From NCBI GenBank assembly GCA_032716605.1, contig CM064519.1, forward strand, positions 25,134,191 to 25,198,190: a stretch of 64,000 nucleotides of DNA, written 5' to 3'. The notes below the pieces were generated by a model. That model saw only the letters and a program-made list of their open reading frames with translations, was not told the DNA's origin and ran no database searches. The translations under genes and the position numbers were made by a program. Each line of letters begins with the position of its first letter. Within the stretch, counting starts at the first letter, position 1. Shown here one piece after another: positions 24,965 through 36,465 of this stretch. The stretch comes from Paralithodes platypus. Lineage: Eukaryota > Arthropoda > Malacostraca > Decapoda > Lithodidae.

Positions 24965-25070
24965 GTGACTAGACACAAAATGCCCCCAAGCGGACCTGTC
25001 CCCCATGAGAAGGACAAACCATGTCAGTTTATTGAACGACTTGCAGGATTTACCACTCAACTTAGGGCCT
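24965..25070 (+). other. Candidate exon or first coding exon
   Basis: Bounded by an AG at 24963-24964 and a donor GTATGT at 25071-25076. The frame in phase with the previous candidate reads VTRHKMPPSGPVPHEKDKPC and then QFIERLAGFTTQLRA, with an ATG at about 24980 that could alternatively start translation. The acceptor tract is weak. No family is recognised. The codon-phase match with 24582-24708 is the main support. Confidence 0.22.
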
Positions 25071-25168
25071 GTATGTATCTTTTTAACACTATTTTTTCAA
25101 TTGTGGTGGTTGGCTAGTCTATCCACCAAGCTACTTTATCATTAGACGAGCAGTCAGAATTTGTATAA

Positions 25169-25376
25169 TGTTGTTGTTGTTCCCCAGACTACCTGGCCGA
25201 ACAGTCCCAAGGCCCCGAGCAAGGCTAACGCCATAACCGAGTGCCGCCACAGAACCCTCCCTGCCTACCACAATAAAGCCTGGGTGACCGAAGCCACTCG
25301 ATGGCGGGGAGCTGAGGAGGGTGCGGAAACGCCCGGGAAACCAAATCCCCACCCAGGGCCCTGTGCCCTTCAGCAA
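25169..25376 (-). mobile_element. Fragment of LINE 3' end with (AAC)n tail
   Basis: On the minus strand the end reads GLGTVRPGSLG then GGGAACAACAAC, like the last codons and tail of the LINE at 37628-39084 (ending LFGQAA, GGGAACAACAAC). More diverged than the array copies. Confidence 0.5.
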
Positions 25377-26582
25377 TTATGAAGAGAAAGTTGAGGGGCA
25401 AAGGAAAAATGTGACACTTTGACTTCCAATCTTGGTATAATTGGGAGGTCAATCCACGGAAAAGACGCCGTCACTTGAGATCTAGAAAATATATAAGTAA
25501 AAGGAACAGTCAGAGTAAGCTATGGGTATGGCAGAGATCACTCAGTTCTCACTCTGATAGACCAGCCCATCACCACATGACTAGAACCCAATCCTCTCAG
25601 TATCAGCTAGGAAAGGCCCTAGAAAGCTGCCTTTGGCGGGGGGATAGCTCCCCTATTTCAACCCCTTTCGGGGTTGGGCACCCGCCTTTCGAGGTTGGGC
25701 ACCCACCTGTATAATGTTTACTACCCTAGACGTGTTGCTGACTAAAGCTGATGAGTCCCCTCCACATGTATTTTTATAAGGATGTCTCTCGTAGATGGGT
25801 TGCAGACCCAGGCTGATGACTCCCGTCCACATCATGAAAGATTTAAGTAGAATACAGTGTAAGAAAACAATAGTGGCCGTACTGAACATGTGAACACCTG
25901 TTTGCTTGTGGACTAGAAGTAGATAAGGTCGAAAGTGGTGGTGAGATAAGTGGGTAAACTGGTATTCCCCACCCGTCCTTCCCCACGCGCGCGGCTGGAC
26001 TTGGGGTTTGCTGAGTACTGCCACTGTTCGGCAACATCATAAGGTATATCCCATACAAATTTGAGCCCTCTAGCTACCATAGGACAAGAATAAATAAGGT
26101 CGACAGTGCCGACGCAGGTGCTGCGGCGCTGGGGTTTAGCGTTACATACATTGCCGACGCATATGCTGTGGCGCTGGTGCCCAGTGGGTTAAGGATGCCA
26201 TGGCGTCCATACGTGCACCAGGGCAAAAGTAGCTCAGGACGCCATGGCATCCATATGTGCGCAACAGGGTTAATTCCCCACAGGGCTCTCAAGGAGTGTA
26301 GAGGTATAGCTGCATAGGTAATATTCAGAAGCTGCCAGATCAGAGTTGCATATAATAAATAAAGATAGAAAGCTCGGGTGTGATATGCGCACTTTAGCCC
26401 GTCTCCAACTTAAGGGGGGAAGGGTTTATTTATTAGTCAATTTATTAATGTACAGTATTTATTATATATTTTAGTTTCCTCCAAAGACCTCATTCAAGTT
26501 TAAAAAATCATCCCCAAGATCCTCTTTCTAGATATATTTGTAAATTTGACCTGTAGAAAAATGTCCCTGCAAGGCCGATTCC
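25377..26582. other. No gene recognised
   Basis: Short frames only. Two direct copies of a TTGGGCACCC motif lie at about 25674-25708, and a degenerate repeat (CCGACGCA..TGCTG.GGCGCTG; GCCATGGC.TCCATA) lies at 26110-26275 with TTAA at 26188 and 26270, possibly the remains of another TTAA element. Confidence 0.4.
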
Positions 26583-26780
26583 TATAGTTTAAAAAAACTT
26601 TAGAGATACAAGAGATAAGAGCAATTGGACGATAGTTGGAGGGTTGAGAGCGGTTATCCTTCTTTGGGACAGGTTGAACGAGAGCAAACTTCCAGCAAAA
26701 AGGGAAGACGTTAGAGGAGAGACAGAGACGAAAGAGTTTGCCTAGGCAGGGGGGTCAGCACGGAAGCACAGTTTTTGAGT
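26583..26780 (-). mobile_element. Jockey-like LINE fragment at the left edge of the array
   Basis: Reverse complement of the RT segment corresponding to about 15120-15330 of copy 1, with small differences. It stops exactly where monomer sequence begins (ACAGATGATATACATT), so it marks the array breakpoint. Confidence 0.8.
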
Positions 26781-28009
26781 ACAGATGATATACATTTTTA
26801 CTTTGGCCCATGGACTATACATGTAGAATGTTTTAGTACATTTTCTTTCATTTTTATTTCCTGGGTAATTTGTATATGTATCCGCATGTTTCTCGCCATG
26901 CAATCAAATTTTATGCGGGCCATATCAGGCAAGGGAAGTGGTAATAAACAGGAATGCATGGAAAATGCTTGTAAATAGATGAGTGAAAACACGTGGTCAT
27001 TTGAGGGAAGGGGTCGGGCGCAAGTTGGACTAGATAATAGTCCATCAGGCGCTTGGCCCGGGGAGACGATCTATATGAAGGGTGCACCTGGAAGTGTGGT
27101 GGGCGGGCTTGTGGCTTCGGCTTTGCTGCATGTCTGCCTGCTGAGATCGGAACCTCTCCGGGTGGTCGGGGGCCGGGGGAGTGCTGGAGGGACCTTGGTA
27201 ACCCTGGTCTCTGGACCTTCTCCTGGATGACCTAGATGTGTGTGAATTTGTATTTTGTTTTTGTGTGTTCATTGTTTTCTGTTGTGTTGTCCCTATTTGG
27301 GTTCTGTCTTGAGTCAGCCACCCCCAGAAAAAATAAAAAGGAAAAGTGGGGAATGGGCATGAGTAAATACATACATACATACATGTATTCACTGTGGCCG
27401 ACACTGGTGTTATGCCAAACAGTGCCCAGGTAAGACTCTAGTAGAGTCCCCTGTGGCACCTATCCACTCCTCACCAACCTAGGCAGTGCTATACCAAGAC
27501 AGAGTCAATAGCAATGCTTTATTGTATAATAATGGCTGTTGGTCCACAAGTCTACCGCCGTCCCCCTTATAAGTCACCTTGTATGACACGCATGAAACAT
27601 ATTAATTTTTTCTTCCACCTAAAGATAAAGGCCCCGTTACCCCCTGGGGGTAATCTCTCATGTAAAAATCGTTCTTGTGACACTGCCAAAGTTGACACCT
27701 TCGGGCAAGTCATTAAACACAAGATAACTGTTGCTTAATACCCATACAAATTTCTCAATTTTGTACTTCTTCTTCAGCAGAGGTCCTTTTTATCCTAGTA
27801 CAGCACTTCTTTCCATTATTTATCCAGTAACAATAGACATTAAATTGAATCCAGTTCAGTCACCCTATTCCCACATGGGTGTGCACCATTTTTTCTGTAT
27901 TTCCTTACCATACTCCACTGCACACTGTCCACAGCTTACCCTACTGTACTGAAAATTATTTTGACAGAGAAGTTGCTATAACCAACCATCTTATTATCTG
28001 TATGATTAG

Positions 28010-28168
28010 GTTGGTCGTGAGGAGAGTGATGGCCAAACAGAGGTAATCCAACAACTGTCAGCGGTGGAGGGTTCCCGGCACACACTGGTGAAGGACATAC
28101 ATAAGTATCTAGACTGTGACCCGGAGGTTCTCTCACAGATGAAGGAGGCTTCTCTGGTCGCTTCTCTG
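28010..28168 (+). other. MND1: MND1-like exon, copy 1 (M0)
   Basis: A 159-base open segment between an acceptor (TATGATTAG) and a donor (GTCAGT), phase 0 at both ends. It encodes VGREESDGQTEVIQQLSAVE and later KYLDCDPEVLSQMKEAS. This resembles the coiled-coil region of MND1, where animal proteins have GR.ET....R..KELS and KYKDCDP. MND1 with HOP2 (PSMC3IP) stimulates DMC1/RAD51 strand exchange in meiosis. No other MND1 exon was found in the window, so it could be an exon of a gene extending outside or a duplicated pseudo-exon. The assignment rests on recall of the family, not a search. Confidence 0.6.
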
Positions 28169-28848
28169 GTCAGTACACAGACATGTTTTGGCATATTTCT
28201 GTTTAGTCCGTGGGCCTTATCCTAAAATTTCACGAATACTGGGTGTTGCAGAAATACTTTTCAACAAATTCACTTAGCCTACTCATATAGTGATGTACAT
28301 TCTATGTGGTGGTTTTCTCTTCTATTATTGCAAAATTATATTTTGCTAAATTGTTATTTCCACATAATGATTTTGATAAGTTCCTTTGTCTTAGTGTCAT
28401 CCTGTTTTGGTTAATTTATTTTGCAAGTTTTACATTATAATACACTTCAGAATGAATAGATCTAGTAATAAGAAATGTACGGTTCTATATGATGGTTTGA
28501 GAGAATTTGCATACTTAACGAGATATTACACAATTATAGAAATATCGTCTAATGATATATATATACCGAAAACTCGACCATGTGCAAATGGTAAATCCAC
28601 TATAGCCATACAGACAATACTGTACAGTACCTTGGGATAAGAGCAGGGTGTATGCAATACAAATCCACACTGGTGAGAAACTGTGGCACCGAGGCCATGA
28701 TGCTTCCAGGTAAATAAGAAACACACCAGGGATATTTGAACGTGTACGCCAGTCTCTGGTGCGCCATGTTCAAGCCTGTATTAAAGAGGGTGGGAGAAAC
28801 TTCAAGCACCTGTTGTAAATTAAATTATACAAGTAAAGGATGTCAGAC

Positions 28849-29735
28849 ACTGGAAACAATTTACAACGTGGATTGTAGATACTAACCAGAAGAACCCATC
28901 AGCTTCCTTGTTATTGAAATACCTAAATTACTTGTTTGAAACTAAGAATCTAGCAGTGAACACACTTAGAAACCACCTGTCGGCAGTGAAGGAACCCTTT
29001 CTCACGCTTACCGGTCTATCCTTACCCCAGAAAGACGAACAAGGGTTTATGAGAGCTTGCTTCAAACTCAGAGCCCCAAATCGTCAATTACTTCCTCAAT
29101 GGTCAATCTCGAAGGTCCTAACGTTATTACAGTCTAGGCCCTACTCGGTGAAACCAAACATAGAGAAGAAACTTAAGAAGTGTGTATTTCTGATGGCCCT
29201 AGTGACTGGCCATAGGGTCTCAGAATTGGCGGCCATGGCAAGGTCCCCAAACTGTCTACGGTTTGCCCCTAATAACGACTCTGTACATATTGCACCTGCA
29301 CCAGATTTTATTGCAAAAAACGAGCACCAGGAACATATCTTTACACCTTTCTCCATTCCTGCCTTGAAAAGAGGAAAGATACACCATGCACTATGTCCTG
29401 TGAAAGCATTATATACCTACTTTAAATCTGTTATTCCTAGAAATAAGGAACATTTACGGGTTTCTCCAGATGGCTCAACAAGGTTGGGGAAAAAAGTTTT
29501 AGCATCCACGATAGTAGATGTAATTAAGGAGGCAGATCCCCAGGTGATTGCCAAAGCTCACGACGTCCGCAAGTGGGCCACTACCATTAGGTTCCTCAAC
29601 AACTTTTCAGTAGAAGATATCTCTCAAACGGGTCTTTGGTCCTCGAGCAATACTTTCCTATCCAGATATTTGTCAGTACACCTGGAGAGACCTAATTTAC
29701 CATGCATAGCTTTAAGGCAAGAACATACCCCTTGA
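28849..29735 (+). pseudogene. DIRS tyrosine recombinase (C-terminal 295 residues)
   Basis: Open from the breakpoint; there is no ATG at the start (an alternative start call at 28908 is TTG), so the 5' part is missing. The SAM-like N-domain includes LRNHLSAVKEP. The catalytic domain has the first Arg in ALVTGHRVSELAAM, the HxxR pair in KAHDVRKWATT, a Trp in TGLWSSSNTF and the nucleophile Tyr in FLSRYLSVH: all residues of the R-H-R-W/H-Y set are present. Such enzymes join a circular DNA intermediate to the target. The domain looks chemically intact although the gene is truncated. Confidence 0.87.
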
Positions 29736-30224
29736 GGGCATTAAGTAGACTGTTGTATCTGATTCAGCACTTGTATTACCAGTCCAACAGCATAAGAGAG
29801 AGTGTGCCCTGCCAGTCACTATACATGGAAAGAAAAGAGGGGGGCGTGTTGAAGTCTCATGACGAAAAGGCAGGTCACACAATCTGAAACATATAACAAG
29901 AATGTTATGACCACATGATATCTATTACATAGCAATACCTATGTTTATTGCAACTACATATGTTTAACATTATTTTGGATTTTACTCTAAATTGATGAGA
30001 TAGATTACCAGTATGTATTCACATCTCAATAGTTCTGTTTCTATGAAATAAGGCTTCTTTTAATGGTACCCGCCTTATACTGTATATCTTTTTCTTACTG
30101 TTATACCTTTTATAAGTAAATACATGTCACAGTTCATATATTAGTTTTCAGTCTTCCTTTTAATTTGTTTTATAGCTAAAGAGCATCTGAAGGTCCCTCC
30201 ACCGGTCGTGATATGCTAGGCTCT
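29736..30224. other. DIRS 3' untranslated region
   Basis: AT-rich sequence between the recombinase stop and the internal complementary region. No frame of interest. Confidence 0.6.
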
Positions 30225-30333
30225 TACGTCATTGACGTAAGGAGCCACCAATAAATTACGGTTTTGACAACCCGTAAGGGAAGGAAGGAAAAACTACTAT
30301 TTATTGGTGGCTCCTGAAGTCAATGACGAAATT
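30225..30333. repeat. DIRS internal complementary region
   Basis: The right half (30255-30331) is complementary to the right ITR. The left half (GGCTCTTACGTCATTGACGT onward) would be complementary to the missing left ITR, because the same GTCATTGAC core recurs inverted at 30320. It thus records the junction of both element ends. Confidence 0.75.
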
Positions 30334-30412
30334 GCCCTCCCTCCATCCCCTTCCCATTCACATGCTCAATTTGGTATATGCTTTAGAGGCCAGTTCAAGG
30401 TGGTTGCTAGAC

Positions 30413-30572
30413 TACTCGGCCCACGGGACAGCTCGGCCAGGACAACTCGGCCAACGGCGAGACAGCTCGGCCCAGTAAAAACGAGACAGCTCGGCCCACG
30501 GCGAGACAGCTCGGCCCAGTAAAACCGAGACAGCTCGGCCCCGAGTTAATTGCGAGACAACTCGGCCTTTCA
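30413..30572 (+). repeat. Subterminal GAGACAGCTCGGCC repeat array (left)
   Basis: About eight degenerate copies spaced 12-25 bases, mirrored by the array at 31318-31465. Confidence 0.85.
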
Positions 30573-30814
30573 CAACCTTTATTTGCTCTGTTGACCATAT
30601 CAATCCATGATTTGTTTACAGATACACAGTTCGCTGCCATGTAACCTAAATCAGGATATTTTTTAGAGAATTTCCTCACAACATAGCCACCTACAGTATA
30701 ATTATACAAGGCCTGTTCTTCTATAATTGTACTAGGTGATTTTGATGAATTGTTACATGCTCCTACGCAACTATTTTCACCTTCATGCAACTCATCAGAC
30801 AGCTCATCAGTCAT
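30573..30814 (-). pseudogene. Possible transposase C-terminal fragment
   Basis: The minus-strand frame from 30814 includes EEQALYNYTVGGYVVRKFSK and KYPDLG followed by WIDMVNRANKGCERPS. This resembles the YVAGYV.RK...LG...W...L..GGL..PS pattern near the C-terminus of some animal DNA transposases (THAP9/P-type and relatives); this is from memory and weak. The frame then runs into the subterminal repeats. No catalytic Asp/Glu region is visible. An acidic, Ser-rich segment precedes it. Confidence 0.35.
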
Positions 30815-30959
30815 ATTATCATGATCACTCCATATTTCGCTACTCTATTTGCAAAGTAACTGATTTCTATAAAAATGGGAAATATGCTAATCACCATCGG
30901 CTGAAAATTAAAATGGTTGTGATTTTTCCTATTAATGGGCGTGTTTTAGTCTGATCGTC

Positions 30960-31288
<329 letters not shown>

Positions 31289-31317
31289 AAAAATTGACCC
31301 ATAGCATAACATGGGGC

Positions 31318-31465
31318 CAAGCTGTCTCAAATAATAGGCCGAGCTGTCTCGCCGTCATGGCCGAGCTGTCTCAAATAATGGGCCGAGCTGTCTCGCCGTC
31401 GTGGCCGAGTTGTCCAAAAGTGGGCCGAGCTGTCCGAGTCGAGTTGTCCCATGGGCCGAGTCGTC
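31318..31465 (-). repeat. Subterminal GGCCGAGCTGTCTC repeat array (right)
   Basis: Inverted counterpart of 30413-30572. Confidence 0.85.
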
Positions 31466-31721
31466 CAGTCCCCGTTCAAGGTCAACTGGGATATCAGGGC
31501 ATGCTCATGGGAACAGAGGAAGACCTGAATGCGCAAGTGGCGCGGTGTTCGAACTGTACTATTCCTTTTCCTTTTATTTTTCACTTTTCAGTGGCTCCGT
31601 CTCAATAACGTACCTTAGGAATGATTAAGGGGTACCCCGTAAGAAGATATTGGTTCTCGACCGTAGTGATCAGGATTAACCCGGGCTCAGAGGAGCCCGG
31701 AACGAGGCCATATTACCATAG

Positions 31722-31800
31722 GCTCTTACGTCATTGACTTCAGGAGCCACCAATAAATAGTAGTTTTTCCTTCCTTCCCTTACGGGTTGTCAAAACCGTA
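31722..31800. repeat. DIRS right inverted terminal repeat
   Basis: Reverse complement of 30255-30331; ends CAAAACCGTA directly against monomer sequence at 31801. Confidence 0.82.
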
Positions 31801-32284
31801 TTAAATAATTAAGATGATGGTACTCTGATTGTTTTCATCCCCTAGACTTACCTATACTGTATAATTTAAAATGTGGCCAGCCCTATGAGAGTCTCTTATA
31901 GTGACTCAGTGGTCTGGTTAAACTAATGTAAAAACAAAATAATAAATACAAAAATAATTTAAAATGTGTAATAATCTCAGTAAGTATGCAAATTCTCTCA
32001 AACCATCATATAGAAAAGTACATTTATTATTGCTTGATCTATTCATTCTGAAATTTATGAAAGGTATTTCTGAAACACCCTGTATACCATGGTGAGGGAT
32101 CCTCTTCTCTACTTAACTCCACTAAATAGATGCAGATACTCATTGACATACATATACTGTACATACATGTAGTACATAAACATATTTAAAGACCGAGTGC
32201 TCCACACAAAGTGCGGTTCCGGTCTCACGTCCTAATGGCGCTTCAGGCAACCCTGTTAAGAGCTGCCTCACTTGTCAGGTTCTT

Positions 32285-32912
32285 TTATTTAAGATCAGAC
32301 CGCAAGGTCCGCTCCCACGTCTTTCTTGGTCCGCCCCTTGGTGCAGCTCCCTCCATATTCATGGACTTGCATCTTTTCACCCAGCTTAGTTCATCCATCC
32401 TCTCCACATGTCCAAACCATCCAAGTCTGCTAGTATGCATCTCATCACTGATACTCTTGATACACATCCTTCCCCTTGCATCCAAGTCTGCTAGTACGCA
32501 TCTCATCACTGATACTCTTGATACACATCCTTCCCCTTAGCTGTTCACTTGATATTCTATCTTGCAGTTTGCCACCACACATCTCTCTCGCCATTCTCAT
32601 CTCATTGTGTTCCATTCTGTTGATATCCGGTTTGACAGGCCATGTTTCTGAAGCATATGTCATTGCACTTGTAACGCATGAAGCGTATACCTTTCCTTTC
32701 AAGGGGAGAGGAAGTCTTCTCATGGTGAGTAGCGGCAACGGTTCTATAGACTTTCCCCAGCCGCATCTTATTCTGGCGATAGTGGCACCCTCAGCCCCAC
32801 CACCAGAAAAGATGGTATCACCCAAGTAGCAAAACTTGTCCACCATCTCCAGTTCCTCATTGCCAAAGTTAACACTCTTGAGCCAGTTAAAAGTGATCAC
32901 TTGAAGTACCAT
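32285..32912 (-). pseudogene. LINE RT C-terminal fragment (M1)
   Basis: The minus-strand frame starts at VITFNWLKSVNF and reads VDKFCYLGDTIFSGGGAEGA, RIRCGWGKSIEPLPLL, SAMTYASETWPV, then RLGWFGHVER and RGGPRKTW near the end: the region after the RT catalytic domain in many animal LINEs. A 61-bp tandem duplication at 32421-32540 breaks the frame (155 codons in one frame, the rest in another). The 5' half with the catalytic residues is absent from the monomer. Confidence 0.82.
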
Positions 32913-34468
32913 ATAATTTACATTACAATATAAACAATGCTTAGTTTACAATCACACTTATTATGTCTGACAGATGATATCAATTTTTACTTTGGCCCAT
33001 GGACTATACATGTAGAATGTTTTAGTACATTTTCTTTCATTTTTATTTCCTGGGTAATTTGTATATGTATCCGCATGTTTCTCGCCATGCAATCAAATTT
33101 TATGCGGGCCATATCAGGCAAGGGAAGTGGTAATAAACAGGAATGCATGGAAAATGCTTGTGAATAGATGAGTGAACACGTGATCATTTGAGGGAAGGGG
33201 TCGGGCGCAAGTTGGACTAGATAATAGTCCATCAGGCGCCTGGCCCGGGGAGACACCTGGAAGTGTGGTGGGCGGGCTTGTGGCTTCGGCTTTGCTGCAT
33301 GTCTGCCTGCTGAGATCGGAACCTCTCCGGGTGGTCGGGGGCCGGGGGAGTGCTGGAGGGACCTTGGTAACCCTGGTCTCTGGATCTTCTCCTGGATGAC
33401 CTAGATGTGTGTGAATTTGTATTTTGTTTTTGTGTGTTCATTGTTTTCTGTTGTGTTGTCCCTATTTGGGCTCTGTCTTGAGTCAGCCACCCCCAGAAAA
33501 AATAACAGGGAAAAGTGGGGAGTGGGCATGAGTAAATACATACATACATACATACATGTATTCACTGTGGCCGACACTGGTGTGGTGCCAAACAGTACCC
33601 AGGTAAGACACTAGTAGAGTCCCCTGTGGCACCTATCCACTCCTCACCAAGCTAGGCAATGCTATACCAAGACAGAGTCAATAGCAATGCTTTATTGTAT
33701 AATAATGGCTGTTGGTCCACAAGTCTACCGCCACCCCCCCTATAAGTCACCTTGTATGACACACATGAAACATATTAATTTTTTCTTCCACCTAAAGATA
33801 AAGGCCCCATTACCCCCTGGGGGTAATCTCTCATGTAAAAATCGTTCTTGTGACACTGCCAAAGTTGACACCTTCGGGCAAGTCATTAAACACAAGATAA
33901 CTGTTGCTTAACCTAACAAGTGCGCATGGGGGTAATTAGACACCTCTGCCTGTGCGCATGTATTTGAGGTGTTTCCGTCACTAAAATATTAATTTTACCA
34001 TAAATAGCATTAATACTTATCCATACGCGCCTATTATGGGTTGATTATAAAGGTATTAACCTGAAACAACAATAAAACGAGTGAAAACAGCGTTTGGATG
34101 GTCAAAATCGGAGATATAGGCTGCGAGTTATAGAATGTATGGGTGAGGCAACCTGCTTTCCCGCCAATTTCCCCCAAGGCCACTGAGACACAGTCGATCG
34201 ATACTCTCTCTCTCTCTCTTGCACTCGCTTGCTATCAGTGATGCCAACGCCCTGCTTGCAACTCGCTAATGTTAGCACAAAAATATACCTCAGAATAAGG
34301 GAATAACAGGAAAAATAGGTGATAACTGAAGGAGAGGAGGAAAGTGGGGAAGGAGGGGAGGTAGAGGAGTGATATTTTGCATGGCCCAGGGGCCAAAAAA
34401 AAAAAAAAATAATAAGATTTTTTTTTTTTCGATGTTTTAAGTTGATTTTTTTTTTCTCTGACTCTTAA

Positions 34469-35970
34469 CCCTTAAAAAGCGGCTCACCACATAAGTCGTT
34501 TTTAATAAAGCTGGACTATAATAATATAATAATAATAATACTTTATTTCAGACTCACACAGTACAGAGGGGACCATACTGGGGTCCATATATACCTTACA
34601 GTAACATAAATATATATAAATATATATAAGCTACTGTACATAGGCTACATAAAATAAAAAGAAATTAAATAATACCCAGCTTGCTATCATGTAGTTCACA
34701 GCACTGCCTCAACCAAAAACAGTGGTCATCAAACTACTGTGTTACCAAAACCACTGTCCTAATTGTGTACAGTACCATGCCTCACATCATTTAGCTTCCG
34801 GTACAGTATGTTGCTACAGTACAGTATAGGAATATCGGTACTGTACTGCACTATGAGGATCAGTACCGGTATGCTAATTCTGTAGAGTAGCAGACCTGAA
34901 ATCATTACTTAAGGTTAAATATAGAGCAACTTCCTCCAGTGTGCCTGGATCCTGGAGGTGTACACTATGCTTGGAGTTTGTAGCATTTTAATGATCCTGT
35001 TCTCAGAAGTGTTAAGGCGCTGAATGAATTTATATGTTAGCTTTCTAATGAGTGATTTGTAACAGTGTAAGTTCATATAGGCACATAGCGTACTTGTACT
35101 CTCATATTTTGAGAGCCCCAGAAACATTTTCATGATATTGTGATATGAGATACTTAGTCTATTCACTGTCATTTTCTTATAGTTCCACCATAGTTGTGCT
35201 GTATACATTGGTGAGCAGTAGGAGTTGAACAATGTTATTTTTGTATCCCATGTGCACATATGAAATTTTCTTAATATTGAATTTCCCTGCATGTAAAGTT
35301 GCCTTCGCTGACGACCCATATCCTCATCATCTGAGCGATCACATGAAATATAGTGTCCTAGATACTTTACTTTACTTACTTCTTCTATAATTTCTTCATA
35401 CAAATGGAATTTAGGTAGCTTTGATTTCAATAGAAGGTTAGATTTAAATATTATGATATTGCTCTTTATAGGATTAAATTTGACTGAATGTTCGATTCCA
35501 AATTTTTCACATACTCTTAATAATTTACTCTTAATAACTATGTGGCGGCGCTCGACATAGGTCGAGTGGCAATTTCAGCACGTAATGTTGCTGAGAGAGA
35601 GAGACAAGTGGTGGCAGGAGACTAGCGAGCGTATGACTGCTCCAGACCACCGCGGCGAACCTACTGACACGAATCTCAGCTCCCTCCTCCCTCTCTCACT
35701 CGCTACATACTGAATTATATGGGGAAAGTACCGAATTACATGCTTTTTGCACTCGCGTTGCACGGTTATTGCAAGAAAACTATCCATCATACAAGGATCG
35801 TTATGGTGTCATTCGAAAGCTCTGTTTATGCCCTTTCAGGGATAGATACTTGTTTTACGTTCTGGGTCTTATTTAGGCATGAAAATGATCACGTAAACAG
35901 CCCTATTTTGGCTAAAAACACCCCGCTGGGCGGTACATATAAATAAACCGCATAGGCCGCTAAAGAAGGG
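34469..35970 (+). mobile_element. F2 MITE in insA of M1, enlarged by a LINE
   Basis: Flanked by TTAA at 34465-34468 and 35971-35974. It begins CCCTTAAAAAGCGGC and ends GGCCGCTAAAGAAGGG, giving imperfect TIRs of about 15 bp. Without the LINE it is 480 bp, as in the other copies. No coding potential; the interior contains a (GA)n tract. Confidence 0.85.
34520..35536 (-). mobile_element. LINE 3' fragment with (ATT)n tail, M1 only
   Basis: Flanked by ACTAT (34515-34519 and 35537-35541); the other F2 copies read GGACTATGTGG with no insert. The minus-strand frame 34915-35430 is a LINE C-terminal domain (VKYLGHYISCD, LWWNYKKMTVNRLSISYHNI). The 3' tail on that strand is a run of ATT/TTA triplets at 34520-34540. 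Clade not assigned. Confidence 0.8.
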
Positions 35971-36306
35971 TTAAGAGTCTTCCCGCAGTCCGCCGGAGGA
36001 ACTCTTTAAGAGTCTCCCCGCAGTTCCTGGGTTAATACCCATACAAATTTCTCAATTTTGTACTTCTTCTTCAGCAGAGGTCCTTTTTATCCTAGTACAG
36101 CACTTCTTTCCATTATTTATCCAGTAACAATAGACATTAAATTGAATCCAGTTCAGTCACCCTATTCCCACATGGGTGTGCACCATTTTTTCTGTATTTC
36201 CTTACCATACTCCACTGCACACTGTCCACAGCTTACCCTACTGTACTGAAAATTATTTTGACAGAGAAGTTGCTATAACCAACCATCTTATTATCTGTAT
36301 GATTAG

Positions 36307-36465
36307 GTTGGTCGTGAGGAGAGTGATGGCCAAACAGAGGTAATCCAACAACTGTCAGCGGTGGAGGGTTCCCGGCACACACTGGTGAAGGACATACATA
36401 AGTATCTAGACTGTGACCCGGAGGTTCTCTCACAGATGAAGGAGGCTTCTCTGGTCGCTTCTCTG
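36307..36465 (+). other. MND1: MND1-like exon, copy 2 (M1)
   Basis: Same 159-base segment as in M0 with the same acceptor (GATTAG); the donor reads GTTAGT. Open, phase 0 to phase 0. Confidence 0.58.

Larger units (their letters stand above)
33912..36031. mobile_element. insA in M1: F1 MITE holding F2, holding a LINE
   Basis: TTAA at 33908-33911 and 36032-36035; the empty site is intact in M0, M2 and M4 (GTTGCTTAATACCC). F1 starts CCTAACAAGTGCGCATGGGG and ends GCAGTTCCTGGG. F2 sits at its internal TTAA (34465-34468), and a LINE sits within F2. Confidence 0.9.

Noticed and set aside
26110..26275. Possible third TTAA element with GCCATGGC repeats
   Set aside because: Two TTAA sites exist but ends are not clearly inverted and no empty site is available.
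27236..27459. Small ORFs in the GC-rich/(CATA)n part of each monomer
   Set aside because: Overlapping frames on both strands, simple-sequence tails, and indels between monomers that ignore codon phase.
28655..28695. IHTGEK text resembling a C2H2 zinc-finger linker
   Set aside because: No flanking Cys/His pattern; the motif is short and other monomers show the same isolated text.
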